From Humibacillus xanthopallidus (GTDB lineage: Bacteria; Actinomycetota; Actinomycetes; Actinomycetales; Dermatophilaceae), in NCBI RefSeq assembly GCF_006716675.1, contig NZ_VFPM01000001.1:310001-374000 (forward strand): a stretch of 64,000 nt of DNA, read 5' to 3'. Shown here one piece after another: positions 33,259-42,050 of the stretch. The first letter of the stretch is position 1, and each line of letters begins with the position of its first letter. A model generated the notes under the pieces. It ran no database searches. It saw nothing but the letters and a program-made list of their open reading frames with translations, and was not told where the DNA came from. The translations under genes were made by a program, and so were the position numbers.

Positions 33259-35010
33259 ATGTCCGCCGACTCCTCCACGCCGGTGCGGCTCTCGGGACGC
33301 TACGTGCTCGGCGAGCCGCTCGCTGTCGGCGGCATGGGCGAGGTCCACGTCGCCACCGACGAGCGACTCGCCCGACGGGTTGCCGTCAAGCTGCTCCACC
33401 GCGCCCACGGCGGCTCCGCGGAGGCCGTCGAGCGCTTCCGCCGTGAGGCTGTCGTCGTGGCCGGGCTCATCCACCCCTCGATCGCGCAGGTCTACGACTA
33501 CGGCGTGCACGACGACGGCATCGACGAGCCGTCGCACTTCATCGTCATGGAGCTCGCGCCGGGCACCGACCTCGCTGACCTGCTCCGTCGCCGCGGGCGC
33601 CTCGACCCGCACGAGGCCGTCTCCATCGCCACGCAGGTCTGTGCCGCTCTCACCGCGGCGCACCGCGCCGGCGTCGTGCACCGCGACATCAAGCCCGGCA
33701 ACGTCATCGTCTCGCCCGAGCTGCGGGTCAAGGTCACCGACTTCGGCATCGCGCGCAGCCTCGGGCACAGCGCCCTCACCGACGTCGGCACGATCCTCGG
33801 CACGGCCGCCTACCTGCCGCCGGAGCAGGCCCGCGGCGAGGCCGCCACGCCGGCGTCCGACCTCTACTCGCTCGGGATCCTGCTCTACCAGATGCTGACC
33901 GGGCGGCCTCCCTTCGAGGGTGACACGCCCGTCGCCGTCGCCCTGCGCCACCTCGACGAGCCGGTCCCGGCGCCGAGCGCCTCGGCCCCGGGGGTGCCGG
34001 CCGGGCTCGACCGCGTCGTCGCGGTCGCGACGGCCAAGGACCCGGCCGACCGCTATGCCGATGCCGCAGCCATGGCTGCGGCTCTGCGGGACGCTCTCCC
34101 CGACGACCCCGCCGCTAAGGCACAGGCGGCACAGGCGGCACAGGCGGCACACTCAGGGCAGCCGGCGAGACCTGCTGCGGCCGGCACGGACGCCACGGCG
34201 CTCGTGGCCCTGCCCCTCGACGCGACGCGCGCCATGCCGGCCCTGCCGCCCGCCGTCCCCGCAGCCCCCCGGACAGCCCTGACAGCCCGGACAGCCCGGC
34301 ACACCGCGTCGTCCGCCGCCCGGTCCGGACGCCGTGTGGCGTGGGCCGCCGCGGCCGTCGCAGCCCTCGTGCTCGTCGTCGGCGGGGGCATGCTCCTCGC
34401 CGACCGCCCCGAGGCCCCGCGCGTCGCGTCCGGGCCCTCCGTGGCCCCCGGGCCCGCTACGACGACAACCGGCTCGCCCACCCCGACCCGCGTGCCGACG
34501 TCCAAGGCCGAAGCCCCCACGCCCGAGCAGCCCACCTCGACCCCGCCCGCGGACGAGGTGCGCCTTCCCGACGGGCTCGTCGGCACGCGGTCCGCGGACG
34601 CGAGGCGCACCCTCGAGGTGATGGGCCTGAAGGTCCAGACCGTGCAGGCGCGCTCCCGCGCCGACCGTGGCCAGGTGCTCGCCACGGTGCCGGGCGCCGG
34701 TGCCACCGTGCCTGCCGGACAGACCGTCGTTCTCGTCGTCAGCCGCGGAGGGGTCAAGTCCGAGAGCAGGTCGGACGGTGGCCCGTCCCGAGGCGACACC
34801 CTCACCGTGCCCGGGTGGATCGTCGGGTCGTCGGCAGCAGACGTGCGCGACGCCCTGCCCGACAACCTCCGCACCGACCTGCGCGTCACGACCGTCTCCG
34901 TGCCGTCAGCCCAGCCGAAGGGCACCGTCGTGGCGACGTGGCCCGCGGTGGGCGAGCCGCTGACCGACGGCCAGCTCGTCCTCGTCGTCGCGAGCGGGCG
35001 GGGCGACTGA
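33259..35010 (+). CDS. Serine/threonine protein kinase with PASTA domains
   Basis: The 583-residue kinase has the cytoplasmic catalytic domain first: glycine loop VGGMGEVHVA, catalytic Lys44, HRDIKPGN with Asp143, DFGIARS near 161 and GTAAYLPPEQARGE. A low-complexity Ala/Gln/Pro juxtamembrane region (about 285-355) precedes one membrane helix near 360-382. Two extracellular PASTA domains follow (about 433-497 and 514-580). PASTA domains bind peptidoglycan fragments, so a cell-wall or division signalling role is likely, as for PknB. It has fewer PASTA units than PknB and no neighbouring division genes. Start 33259 follows the -10 box. Confidence 0.95.
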   Translation: MSADSSTPVRLSGRYVLGEPLAVGGMGEVHVATDERLARRVAVKLLHRAHGGSAEAVERFRREAVVVAGLIHPSIAQVYDYGVHDDGIDEPSHFIVMELAPGTDLADLLRRRGRLDPHEAVSIATQVCAALTAAHRAGVVHRDIKPGNVIVSPELRVKVTDFGIARSLGHSALTDVGTILGTAAYLPPEQARGEAATPASDLYSLGILLYQMLTGRPPFEGDTPVAVALRHLDEPVPAPSASAPGVPAGLDRVVAVATAKDPADRYADAAAMAAALRDALPDDPAAKAQAAQAAQAAHSGQPARPAAAGTDATALVALPLDATRAMPALPPAVPAAPRTALTARTARHTASSAARSGRRVAWAAAAVAALVLVVGGGMLLADRPEAPRVASGPSVAPGPATTTTGSPTPTRVPTSKAEAPTPEQPTSTPPADEVRLPDGLVGTRSADARRTLEVMGLKVQTVQARSRADRGQVLATVPGAGATVPAGQTVVLVVSRGGVKSESRSDGGPSRGDTLTVPGWIVGSSAADVRDALPDNLRTDLRVTTVSVPSAQPKGTVVATWPAVGEPLTDGQLVLVVASGRGD

Positions 35011-35050
35011 GCGACCCGAATTGCGTCGCCACGCAGGCGGGGTCGTGCAG

Positions 35051-35056
35051 TACGTT
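35051..35056 (+). promoter_or_regulatory. Leaderless -10 box of the DUF885 gene
   Basis: TACGTT lies 6 nt before GTG 35063. Confidence 0.5.
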
Positions 35057-35062
35057 CGGCGG

Positions 35063-36778
35063 GTGACCGACACCCCTGACACCCAGACCGATCCGTCGCA
35101 GGCCACCCGCCCCCAGACCGACGTCGACCGCATCGCCGAGCGCTACTTCGACGCCGCGGTCGCGCTCAGCCCCATCAACGCCACCTTCCTCGGCGTGCCG
35201 GGCGGCGAGGAGGATCTCGACGACCTCTCCCCCGCCGGCAATGCCGCCGCGTCGCAGGTGCGCCGCACCGCGCTCTCCGAGCTCGCCGGCGCCTCTCCCG
35301 TCGACGACGTCGACCGGGTCACCGTCGCCGCGATGACCGAGCGGCTCCAGCTCGCCGAGGACCGGTATGCCGCGGGCCTCGACGAGATGTCGCTCAACGT
35401 CCTCGCCTCCCCGCTCCAGAGCGTCCGCGACGTCTTCGACCTCATGCCCCAGGACTCCGAGGGCGACTGGCGCGTCTTCGCGACCCGCATGGGCAAGATC
35501 CCGGCCGCCCTCGAGGGCTACCAAGAGGCGCTCCTCGTCGCGCGCGACCGCGGACAGGTCTCGCCGCGCCGCCAGGTCGAGGCTTGCGCCGAGCAGTCAC
35601 GCGACCTCACCGCCGACGACGGCTACTTCGCGAAGGTCGTCGCCGACGCGACGGTCGGCGACGAGCCGCTCACGGGTGAGGTGCGGGAGGCGCTCGCCGC
35701 GTCCGCGAAGGCCGCCGCGGCGGCATACGGCTCGATGGCCGACTGGCTCGAGCGTGAGCTGCTCCCCCACGCTCCCGAGGACGACGCGTGCGGGCGCGAG
35801 CGCTACGCGCTCGAGTCGCGCTACTTCCTCGGGGCGACGGTCGACCTCGAGGAGACCTACCGCTGGGGTCAGCAGGAGGTGGCACACCTCCACGCCCAGA
35901 TGGCCGAGATCGCCGAGGGCCTCGAGCCCGGGGCGAGCGTGCAGCGCGGCGTCGAGATCCTCGACGCCGACGAGAAGTACCAGCTCCACGGCACCGACGC
36001 GCTCAAGGCCTGGATGCAGGAGCGGGCCGACGAGGTCATCGCCGACCTCAAGGACGTCCACTTCGACATCCCCGGCCCGGTCCAGCGCATCGAGTGCATG
36101 ATCGCGCCGACGCAGACAGGCGGGATCTACTACACCGGGCCGTCCGACGACTTCAGCCGCCCGGGCCGCATGTGGTGGTCGGTGCCCAAGGGCAACACCG
36201 AGTTCCGCACGTGGAACGAGCTGACGACCGTCTACCACGAGGGCGTCCCCGGCCACCACCTCCAGGTCGCCCAGACCGTCTACCGCTCGGGGCTGCTCAA
36301 CAAGTGGCGCCGGCTCGAGGCGTGGACGTCGGGCCACGGCGAGGGGTGGGCGCTCTATGCGGAGCGCCTCATGGCCGAGCTCGGCTACATGGACGACCCC
36401 GGCAACCGGATGGGTTGGCTTGCCGGACAGTCGCTTCGGGCCGCCCGCGTCGTCATCGACATCGGTGTGCACTGCGGCTTCGACGCCCCTGACGAGGTCG
36501 GCGGCGGGGCGTGGGACTACGACAAGGCGTGGACCTACCTCACCCGCTACGGCTTCATGGACGAGAAGGTCCTGCGCTTCGAGCTCAACCGCTACCTCGG
36601 CTGGCCGGGGCAGGCCCCGAGCTACAAGATCGGCGAGCGCCTCTGGCTCCAGCTCCGCGACGAGGCGAAGGCACGCCAGGGCGATGCGTTCGACCTCAAG
36701 GCCTTCCACCGCCGCGCCCTCGACATCGGCGGGGTCGGGCTCGACACCCTCCGGGCCGCGGTGCTCGACGAGATCTGA
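35063..36778 (+). CDS. DUF885-family putative metallopeptidase
   Basis: The 571-residue protein matches the DUF885 family, whose members resemble zinc peptidases. The metal-binding motif is YHEGVPGHHLQVAQ near residue 395. A second Glu is likely in GHGEGWALYAERLMAELGY. No signal peptide is evident, so it is probably cytoplasmic. The C-terminal part (YLGWPGQAPSYKIGE...RGDA-like QGDAFDLKAFH) is typical for the family. GTG 35063 is placed by the leaderless -10 box. The substrate is unknown. Confidence 0.9.
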   Translation: MTDTPDTQTDPSQATRPQTDVDRIAERYFDAAVALSPINATFLGVPGGEEDLDDLSPAGNAAASQVRRTALSELAGASPVDDVDRVTVAAMTERLQLAEDRYAAGLDEMSLNVLASPLQSVRDVFDLMPQDSEGDWRVFATRMGKIPAALEGYQEALLVARDRGQVSPRRQVEACAEQSRDLTADDGYFAKVVADATVGDEPLTGEVREALAASAKAAAAAYGSMADWLERELLPHAPEDDACGRERYALESRYFLGATVDLEETYRWGQQEVAHLHAQMAEIAEGLEPGASVQRGVEILDADEKYQLHGTDALKAWMQERADEVIADLKDVHFDIPGPVQRIECMIAPTQTGGIYYTGPSDDFSRPGRMWWSVPKGNTEFRTWNELTTVYHEGVPGHHLQVAQTVYRSGLLNKWRRLEAWTSGHGEGWALYAERLMAELGYMDDPGNRMGWLAGQSLRAARVVIDIGVHCGFDAPDEVGGGAWDYDKAWTYLTRYGFMDEKVLRFELNRYLGWPGQAPSYKIGERLWLQLRDEAKARQGDAFDLKAFHRRALDIGGVGLDTLRAAVLDEI

Positions 36779-36794
36779 CCGTCGCAGCCACGCG

Positions 36795-36831
36795 CCGCGC
36801 CGTCCCGACCGCCACGGTCGGGGCGGCGCGG
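36795..36831 (+). terminator. Hairpin terminator after the DUF885 gene
   Basis: Bases 36795-36810 pair with 36816-36831 (16 bp with one G-T wobble, loop of 5). The hairpin lies in the 70-nt gap before maf; there is no T-run. Confidence 0.6.
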
Positions 36832-36837
36832 CCGTCC

Positions 36838-36843
36838 TATGCT
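36838..36843 (+). promoter_or_regulatory. Leaderless -10 box of maf
   Basis: TATGCT lies 5 nt before ATG 36849. Confidence 0.45.
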
Positions 36844-36848
36844 GCGGT

Positions 36849-37526
36849 ATGCCGCGCAGCCCGCTCACCTCGCAGCCCGCCGTCCGTCTCGTGCTGGCCT
36901 CCGCGTCGCCGGCCCGGCTCACGACGCTGCGCGCGGCGGGGATCTGGCCGACGGTCGTCGTCAGCACCGTCGACGAGGACCTCGTCGTCGCCGAGGCGCT
37001 CGAGCGCTACGGCCCGCTCGAGGCGGGCGACATCGCGTTGCTCCTCGCACGCTCCAAGGCGGAGGACGTCGCCTCGGCCGGTGACCGGGGTGCGGTCGTG
37101 CTCGGGTGCGACTCGGTGCTCGAGCTCGACGGCCAGGTGCACGGCAAGCCCGCCGACGCTGATGAGGCGAGGGCGCGCTGGCGCCGGATGCGCGGCCGGT
37201 CGGGGGTGCTGCACACCGGTCACTGGGTCGTCGACGACCGCGACGACCACGGCGGGGCGACGCTCGGGGCGACCGCCTCGACGACGGTCCACTTCGCCAA
37301 GCTCTCCGACGACGAGATCGACGCCTACGTCGCCACGGGCGAGCCGCTGCTCGTCGCCGGCGCCTTCACGATCGACGGCCTCGGCGGCGCGTTCGTCACG
37401 GCGATCGAGGGCGACCACCACAACGTCGTCGGCCTCTCGCTCCCGCTGCTGCGTGACCTGCTCGCAGACGCCGGCATCGGGTGGTTCGACGTCGTCGGCG
37501 CGGCGGCCGGAGACGATCAGGGGTAG
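36849..37526 (+). CDS. maf: Maf-family nucleoside triphosphate pyrophosphatase
   Basis: The 225-residue protein has the Maf signature LVLASASPARLTTLRAAGI, the conserved Asp in VVLGCDSVLELDG, GKPAD, and the C-terminal AGAFTIDGLGGAFVTAIEGD (FxIxGxGxxFI-like). Maf proteins hydrolyse non-canonical or certain canonical NTPs to NMP. M. tuberculosis Rv3282 occupies the same place after accD5/accE. Its 3' end overlaps the convergent mannosyltransferase gene by 10 bases. Confidence 0.95.
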   Translation: MPRSPLTSQPAVRLVLASASPARLTTLRAAGIWPTVVVSTVDEDLVVAEALERYGPLEAGDIALLLARSKAEDVASAGDRGAVVLGCDSVLELDGQVHGKPADADEARARWRRMRGRSGVLHTGHWVVDDRDDHGGATLGATASTTVHFAKLSDDEIDAYVATGEPLLVAGAFTIDGLGGAFVTAIEGDHHNVVGLSLPLLRDLLADAGIGWFDVVGAAAGDDQG

Positions 37527-38824
37527 AGGTCGTCGGTGAGGTTCTCGATGACGAGGTAGTGCTGCAGCCAGTACCACATCTGCGCTGCCCCGAGCAGGAC
37601 GATGCCGAGCAGCAGCCAGTAGCGGTAGCGCCGCCACCATGGCAGCTTGAGGAACCACGCGATGATGAGCGTGAAGGGGAAGGCGAGCATCGCGTAGCGC
37701 ACCCGGCTCGGCGTCGTGCTCGTCACGAGGATGATGTAGGCCGGGTAGGCGCCGGCCCAGCCCCAGATCTCCGGGCCCCAGCGCCACGAGTTCTTCGAGA
37801 GCATGAACCACGTGAAGCCCGCGACGCCGAGGACGCCGAGCACCTGGCCCGCGATGCCCCAGTAGTCGTAGAGCAGCCCCCACCAGAGATAGAGCTTGAG
37901 CTTGGTCTCGATGTTCCAGGCGAGCATCGTCTGGTTGTAGGCATCCGGGGTGTCGGTGCCGATCGAGACGATCGTCGGCCACAGGAAGGTGAGGGTCGCG
38001 GCATACGCGGCGAGCGCAGCCATCCCCCACCGGAAGCGCACCGGGTGGGCGCCCTCGTCGTGCTGGCGCCAGCGGACGACGGCGTGAGCGATGATCACGG
38101 GCACCATGGCGATGACGACGTTGCGGGTCAGGGAGAGGGCGAGCAACGCGACGACGACCCACGCATACCGCCTGGCCCGCAGCAGCAGCATGACGGTGAC
38201 GACGAGCAGCAGCGCGGCCGACTCCGTGTAGGACGCCGAGAAGGCGACCGAGGCGATGTAGAAGCTCGTCGCCGTCACGGCGACGATGGCCTCCCAGCGC
38301 CCGACGGCCTCGTCGACGAGCTTGAAGAGCAGGTGCATCGCGACGAAGCCGAGCAGCGTCGACAGGAGCGGCCCGACGATCTCGAAAGGCAGACCGGTCA
38401 CCTTCATGATGGCGCCGACCGTCATCGGGAAGACGGGGAAGAACGCCCACGGGTTCATGTCGATGCCGCCCCACCCGGCGCGCGGCAGCACCGCCGGGTA
38501 GCCCTGCTCGGCGATGACGCGGTACCACTGGCCGTCCCAGCCGCTCATCACCGTCCAGTAGCCGGGGCTCTCGGGCGAGGGGTAGAAGATGCGGATGTTG
38601 GCCGTGCCGATGGGCAGGGCGATCTGGGTGCGGGCGAGCACGATGCCCGCGATGAGGACCCAGATGCGGGAGAGTCCGTAGACGGCGAACGGGAACCAGA
38701 CCGGGAAGCGCCGGTAGAACGGCTGACGGGCCTCGGCCTCGCGGTCGGGGTGCTCGAGGCGGTGACCGAGGCGCGGCTCAGACCGGCGGGACGGAGCGTC
38801 GGCGCTCGCTGAAGTGACGGTCAC
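37517..38824 (-). CDS. PIG-V/Gpi18-like membrane mannosyltransferase
   Basis: The 435-residue polytopic protein has about 9-10 membrane helices and the GT-C pattern of actinobacterial PIG-V-like mannosyltransferases. MSGWDGQWYRVIAEQGYP, with the loop Asp near residue 96, precedes NPWAFFPVFPMTVGAIM; SYTESAALLL and AWNIETKLKLYLWWG follow. It would transfer mannose from a polyprenyl donor on the outer face of the membrane. GTG 38824 lies inside the 3' end of the upstream carboxylase gene (47-base overlap). A -10 box 7 nt before it supports this start. The acceptor is unknown. Confidence 0.87.
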   Translation of the reverse strand: MTVTSASADAPSRRSEPRLGHRLEHPDREAEARQPFYRRFPVWFPFAVYGLSRIWVLIAGIVLARTQIALPIGTANIRIFYPSPESPGYWTVMSGWDGQWYRVIAEQGYPAVLPRAGWGGIDMNPWAFFPVFPMTVGAIMKVTGLPFEIVGPLLSTLLGFVAMHLLFKLVDEAVGRWEAIVAVTATSFYIASVAFSASYTESAALLLVVTVMLLLRARRYAWVVVALLALSLTRNVVIAMVPVIIAHAVVRWRQHDEGAHPVRFRWGMAALAAYAATLTFLWPTIVSIGTDTPDAYNQTMLAWNIETKLKLYLWWGLLYDYWGIAGQVLGVLGVAGFTWFMLSKNSWRWGPEIWGWAGAYPAYIILVTSTTPSRVRYAMLAFPFTLIIAWFLKLPWWRRYRYWLLLGIVLLGAAQMWYWLQHYLVIENLTDDLYP

Positions 38825-40370
38825 GCCGGGAAGCATAAGCCAGGCGTCGGCTGACCTCCGAGCGAAGCTCATCGGCCTCGACGACCGCATCGAGCACGAG
38901 GTCGGCCGCGAGACGCTCGATGTCGACGTCCTGCTCGTACTCCCGACGACGCTCGGCGACGAACGCGTCGCGGGCCTCGGGGCCCTGCTCGGCGCCGATC
39001 TCGGCGATCTTGTTGGCGTAGACGGCGTTGACCGCGGCTTCCGGTCCCATGACGGCGATGCGGGCCGTCGGCAGGGCGATCGTCGCGTCGGGGCCGAAGC
39101 CGGGACCGCCCATCGCGTAGAGGCCGGCGCCGTAGGCCTTGCGCACGACGACACAGAGCTGCGGCACGGTCGCGGAGGCGACGGCGCTGACCATCTTGGC
39201 GCCGTGCCGGATGATGCCGCCGCGCTCGACCTCGGAGCCGATCATGAAGCCCGGCACATCGGCGAGGTAGAGCAGCGGGATGCCGAAGGCGTCGCAGAGC
39301 CAGATGAAGCGGGCCGCCTTGTCGGCGCTGTCGGTGAAGAGCACGCCGCCCTTGACCGCCGAGTTGTTGGCGACGATGCCGACGCTCTCGCCGTGGATGC
39401 GCCCGAAGCCGATGACGAGCTCGCCCGCCCAGAGCGGCTTGAGCTCGAAGAAGGAGTCCTCGTCGACGAGTCCGTCGATGACCTCGTGGATGTCGAAGGG
39501 CACCGACTCCCGCTCGGGCACGGTGTGCGCGGTGAGGGGCACCTCGGGCTCCTCCACGGCATACGTCGGCGGGTGGTCGCGCCACGTGCCGGGGACGTAG
39601 GAGAAGTAGAGCTTGGCGAGCTCGATGGCCTCGGCGTCGTCGTGCGCGAGCAGGTCACCGACCCCCGAGACGGTGCAGTGCATGCGCGCCCCGCCCATCT
39701 CCTCGAGGGTCACCTTCTCGCCGACGACCATCTCGGCCATGCGCGGGCTGCCGAGGTACATCGAGGCGTTGCCCTCGACCATGATGATGAGGTCGCAGAA
39801 GCTCGGGATGTAGGCGCCGCCGGCAGCGCTCGGGCCGAAGAGGCAGCAGATCTGCGGCACCCGGCCCGAGAGGGCGACCTGGTTGTGGAAGATCCGCCCG
39901 GCGCCGCGGCGGCCGGGGAACATCTCGACCTGGTCGGTGATCCGCGCCCCCGCCGAGTCGACGAACCAGAAGACCGGCAGCTCCTCGCGCAGCGCCATCT
40001 CCGTCGCGCGCACGATCTTCTCGACGGTGCGCGCGCCCCACGACCCGGCCTTGACGGTGGGGTCGTTGGCGATGACGATCGCGGGCCGCCCGTCGACCGT
40101 GCCGCGTCCGGTGACGACGCCGTCGGCGGGCAGCCCGGGCTGCAGCGCGTTGGCGTAGCGACCGTCCTCGACGAAGGAGCCCTCGTCGAAGAGCAGGGCG
40201 ATGCGGTCGCGGACGTAGATCTTGCCCTGGGCGTCGAGCTTGGCCTGGGCCTTCTCGGGGGCGCTCGCCGAGGCGAGGTATGCCGCGTGGAGGCGGGCCC
40301 GCACGTCGGCGACCCTCGGGTCGGCGTTGGGGTTCACCGCCGCGGCCGTGCCCGTGTCGAGCTCGGTCAT
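38778..40370 (-). CDS. liuB: Acyl-CoA carboxylase beta subunit, methylcrotonyl-CoA carboxylase-like
   Basis: The 530-residue carboxyltransferase has PVFWFVDSAGARITDQVEMFPGRRGAGRIF, CCLFGPSAAGGAYIPSFCD, VPGFMIGSEVERGGIIRHGAKM and YGAGLYAMGGPGFGPDATIALP. These match MCC beta subunits and mycobacterial AccD1, not AccD5. It would carboxylate 3-methylcrotonyl-CoA in leucine breakdown. The ATG overlaps the acyl-CoA dehydrogenase stop by 4 bases. No matching biotinylated alpha subunit is in the operon, unlike most liu/acc1 clusters. It may share the AccA subunit at 47-49 kb or one elsewhere. Confidence 0.93.
   Translation of the reverse strand: MTELDTGTAAAVNPNADPRVADVRARLHAAYLASASAPEKAQAKLDAQGKIYVRDRIALLFDEGSFVEDGRYANALQPGLPADGVVTGRGTVDGRPAIVIANDPTVKAGSWGARTVEKIVRATEMALREELPVFWFVDSAGARITDQVEMFPGRRGAGRIFHNQVALSGRVPQICCLFGPSAAGGAYIPSFCDLIIMVEGNASMYLGSPRMAEMVVGEKVTLEEMGGARMHCTVSGVGDLLAHDDAEAIELAKLYFSYVPGTWRDHPPTYAVEEPEVPLTAHTVPERESVPFDIHEVIDGLVDEDSFFELKPLWAGELVIGFGRIHGESVGIVANNSAVKGGVLFTDSADKAARFIWLCDAFGIPLLYLADVPGFMIGSEVERGGIIRHGAKMVSAVASATVPQLCVVVRKAYGAGLYAMGGPGFGPDATIALPTARIAVMGPEAAVNAVYANKIAEIGAEQGPEARDAFVAERRREYEQDVDIERLAADLVLDAVVEADELRSEVSRRLAYASRRDRHFSERRRSVPPV
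38832..38837 (-). promoter_or_regulatory. Leaderless -10 box inside liuB for the mannosyltransferase gene
   Basis: TATGCT on the minus strand lies 7 nt before GTG 38824, within the last codons of liuB. Confidence 0.5.
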
Positions 40371-41545
40371 GCCGGCAGGCCCAGTCCACGGGCGATGAGC
40401 ATCCGCTGCACCTCGGAGGTGCCCTCGCCGATCTCGAGGATCTTCGCGTCGCGGTAGAAGCGGGCCACGGGGTACTCCTCCATGAAGCCGTTGCCGCCGA
40501 AGACCTGCGTGGCGATGCGGGTGGCCGACACGGCGGCCTCGGTCGAGTAGAGCTTGGCGATCGACGCGGCGTGCTTGACCTCCGCGACCGAGCGCCGCCC
40601 CGCGTGCAGCTCGTCCTTGAGCCATGCCGCCTTGTAGGTCATGAGCCGGGCGCCCTCGACCATGACGGCGAGGTCGGCGAGCTGGAAGGAGATGCCCTGG
40701 TTGACGCCGATCGGACGGCCGAAGGCGATGCGCGTCTTCGCGTAGTCGGTGGCGAGCTCGAGGCAGGCCTGGGCGCAGCCGACGGCGAGCGCGGAGATCG
40801 CGATCCGGCCGTCGTCGAGGGTCTTGAGGAACTGCTTGAAGCCCTGCCCCGGCTCGCCGAGCAGGTTGTCGACCGGCACCCGGCAGCCCTCGAAGGTGAG
40901 GCCGTGGGTGTCGGAGACGTGCCAGCCGAGCTTGTGGTAGGCGGGCTCGACGATGAAGCCGGGGGTGCCCGCCGGCACCATGATGGCCGAGATCTCGGGC
41001 GAGCCGTCGGCGTTGGTGCCGGTGCGGGCGGTCACGGTGACGACCGAGGTGATCTCGGTGCCCGAGTTGGTGATGAAGGCCTTGGCGCCGTCGATGACCC
41101 ACTCGTCACCGTCGCGGACGGCTCGGGTGCGGCTCGCTGCGGCGTCCGAGCCGGCCTCGGGCTCGGTGAGGCCGAAGCCAGCGAGGGTGCGACCGGCGAC
41201 GAGGTCGGGCAGGAAGCGCTGCTTCTGCTCCTCCGTGCCGTAGGTGAGGATCGGGTTGATGCCGAGCCCGACACCGGCCGACAGGGTGATGCCGATGGAC
41301 TGGTCGACCCGGCCGAGCTCCTCGATCGCGACGCAGAGGCTCGTGAAGTCGCCGCTGTCGCCGGCGCCGCCGTACTCCTCCGGCACGACGAGACCGAAGA
41401 GCCCGAGGTCGCCCATCTTGGGCACGAGGTCGGTGGGGAAGTAGGACGCGGCGTCCCACTTGGCGATGTTGGGCGCGACCTCCTTCTCGGCGAAGTCGCG
41501 GACGACCGCGCGGAAGTCCTCGTGGTCCTGGCTGAGCTCGAACAT
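40367..41545 (-). CDS. liuA: Branched-chain acyl-CoA dehydrogenase, FadE19/LiuA-like
   Basis: The 392-residue flavoprotein has FGLTEPEAGSDAAA, KAFITNSGTEI, TQVFGGNGFMEEYPVARFYRDAK and LEIGEGTSEVQR. The catalytic Glu is at the common position near the C-terminus (E374 in GEGTSE). True isovaleryl-CoA dehydrogenases have it in an earlier helix, where this protein has LDDGRIAIS. It is therefore probably a broader short branched-chain enzyme like Streptomyces AcdH. It is first in the operon with liuB, divergent from a MerR regulator. AGGAGAA lies seven bases before ATG 41545. Confidence 0.92.
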   Translation of the reverse strand: MFELSQDHEDFRAVVRDFAEKEVAPNIAKWDAASYFPTDLVPKMGDLGLFGLVVPEEYGGAGDSGDFTSLCVAIEELGRVDQSIGITLSAGVGLGINPILTYGTEEQKQRFLPDLVAGRTLAGFGLTEPEAGSDAAASRTRAVRDGDEWVIDGAKAFITNSGTEITSVVTVTARTGTNADGSPEISAIMVPAGTPGFIVEPAYHKLGWHVSDTHGLTFEGCRVPVDNLLGEPGQGFKQFLKTLDDGRIAISALAVGCAQACLELATDYAKTRIAFGRPIGVNQGISFQLADLAVMVEGARLMTYKAAWLKDELHAGRRSVAEVKHAASIAKLYSTEAAVSATRIATQVFGGNGFMEEYPVARFYRDAKILEIGEGTSEVQRMLIARGLGLPA

Positions 41546-41596
41546 CGCTGTTCTCCTGAAGGTGGTGGGTCGCCATCACGCGCTCGTGGCCCGTGC

Positions 41597-41618
41597 TTGA
41601 CGTTGACGTAAACGTAAA
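41597..41618. promoter_or_regulatory. LiuR-type operator between liuAB and liuR
   Basis: A 22-bp quasi-palindrome with four ACGT-containing steps (TTGACGTTGACGTAAACG, then TAAA). It resembles LiuR sites of branched-chain degradation regulons (TTTACGTTAACGTAAA-like). It contains a consensus -35 TTGACG at 41597-41602, 17 bases before the liuR -10 box, so the regulator would control both directions. Confidence 0.65.
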
Positions 41619-41619
41619 G

Positions 41620-41625
41620 CATGAT
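41620..41625 (+). promoter_or_regulatory. Leaderless -10 box of liuR
   Basis: CATGAT lies 7 nt before ATG 41633. This favours ATG 41633 over ATG 41621, which falls inside the box. Confidence 0.55.
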
Positions 41626-41632
41626 CGGGCCC

Positions 41633-42037
41633 ATGACAAGTGCCGCGGCGACCCGCACGTCCGAGCAGACGTGGACCATCGCCCAGGTGGCGGAGGAGTT
41701 CGGCGTCACGCACCGCACCGTTCGCCACTACGAGGACCTCGGCCTCATCTCCCCCGAGCGTCGCGGCACGCAGCGGGTCTACCGCCGCCGCGACCGGACG
41801 CGGCTCGGGCTCATCCTGCGCGGCAAGCGCCTCGGCTTCCCGCTCGAGGAGATCCGCACGATCATCGACCTCTTCGACGCCCCGCGGGGGCGGCGCACGC
41901 AGCTCGAGTACGTCCTCGGCCAGATCGACGAGCGCCGGGCCGACCTCGACCAGCGGCTCAAGGACGTCCAGGACGCCATCGCCGAGCTCGGGGAGTTCGA
42001 GCGACGGTGCCGCGAGGACCTCGACAGGCTCGCGTGA
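41633..42037 (+). CDS. liuR: MerR-family regulator, LiuR-like
   Basis: The 134-residue regulator has an N-terminal winged helix-turn-helix ([32 protein letters not shown]). The GQR-type wing, [35 protein letters not shown], is typical for MerR proteins that control acyl-CoA and branched-chain catabolism. A coiled-coil dimer helix follows (about 85-134). No Cys metal site is present, so it senses a small molecule, probably an acyl-CoA. It lies divergent from liuA with a matching operator between them. Confidence 0.9.
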   Translation: MTSAAATRTSEQTWTIAQVAEEFGVTHRTVRHYEDLGLISPERRGTQRVYRRRDRTRLGLILRGKRLGFPLEEIRTIIDLFDAPRGRRTQLEYVLGQIDERRADLDQRLKDVQDAIAELGEFERRCREDLDRLA

Positions 42038-42043
42038 CACGAT
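42038..42043 (+). promoter_or_regulatory. Leaderless -10 box of sseA
   Basis: CACGAT lies 7 nt before ATG 42051 and overlaps the liuR stop region. Confidence 0.45.
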
Positions 42044-42050
42044 GGGTCGC

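Noticed and set aside
40367..41545. Annotation strictly as isovaleryl-CoA dehydrogenase
   Set aside because: The catalytic Glu is at the general acyl-CoA dehydrogenase position and absent from the isovaleryl-specific helix, so a broader branched-chain role is safer.
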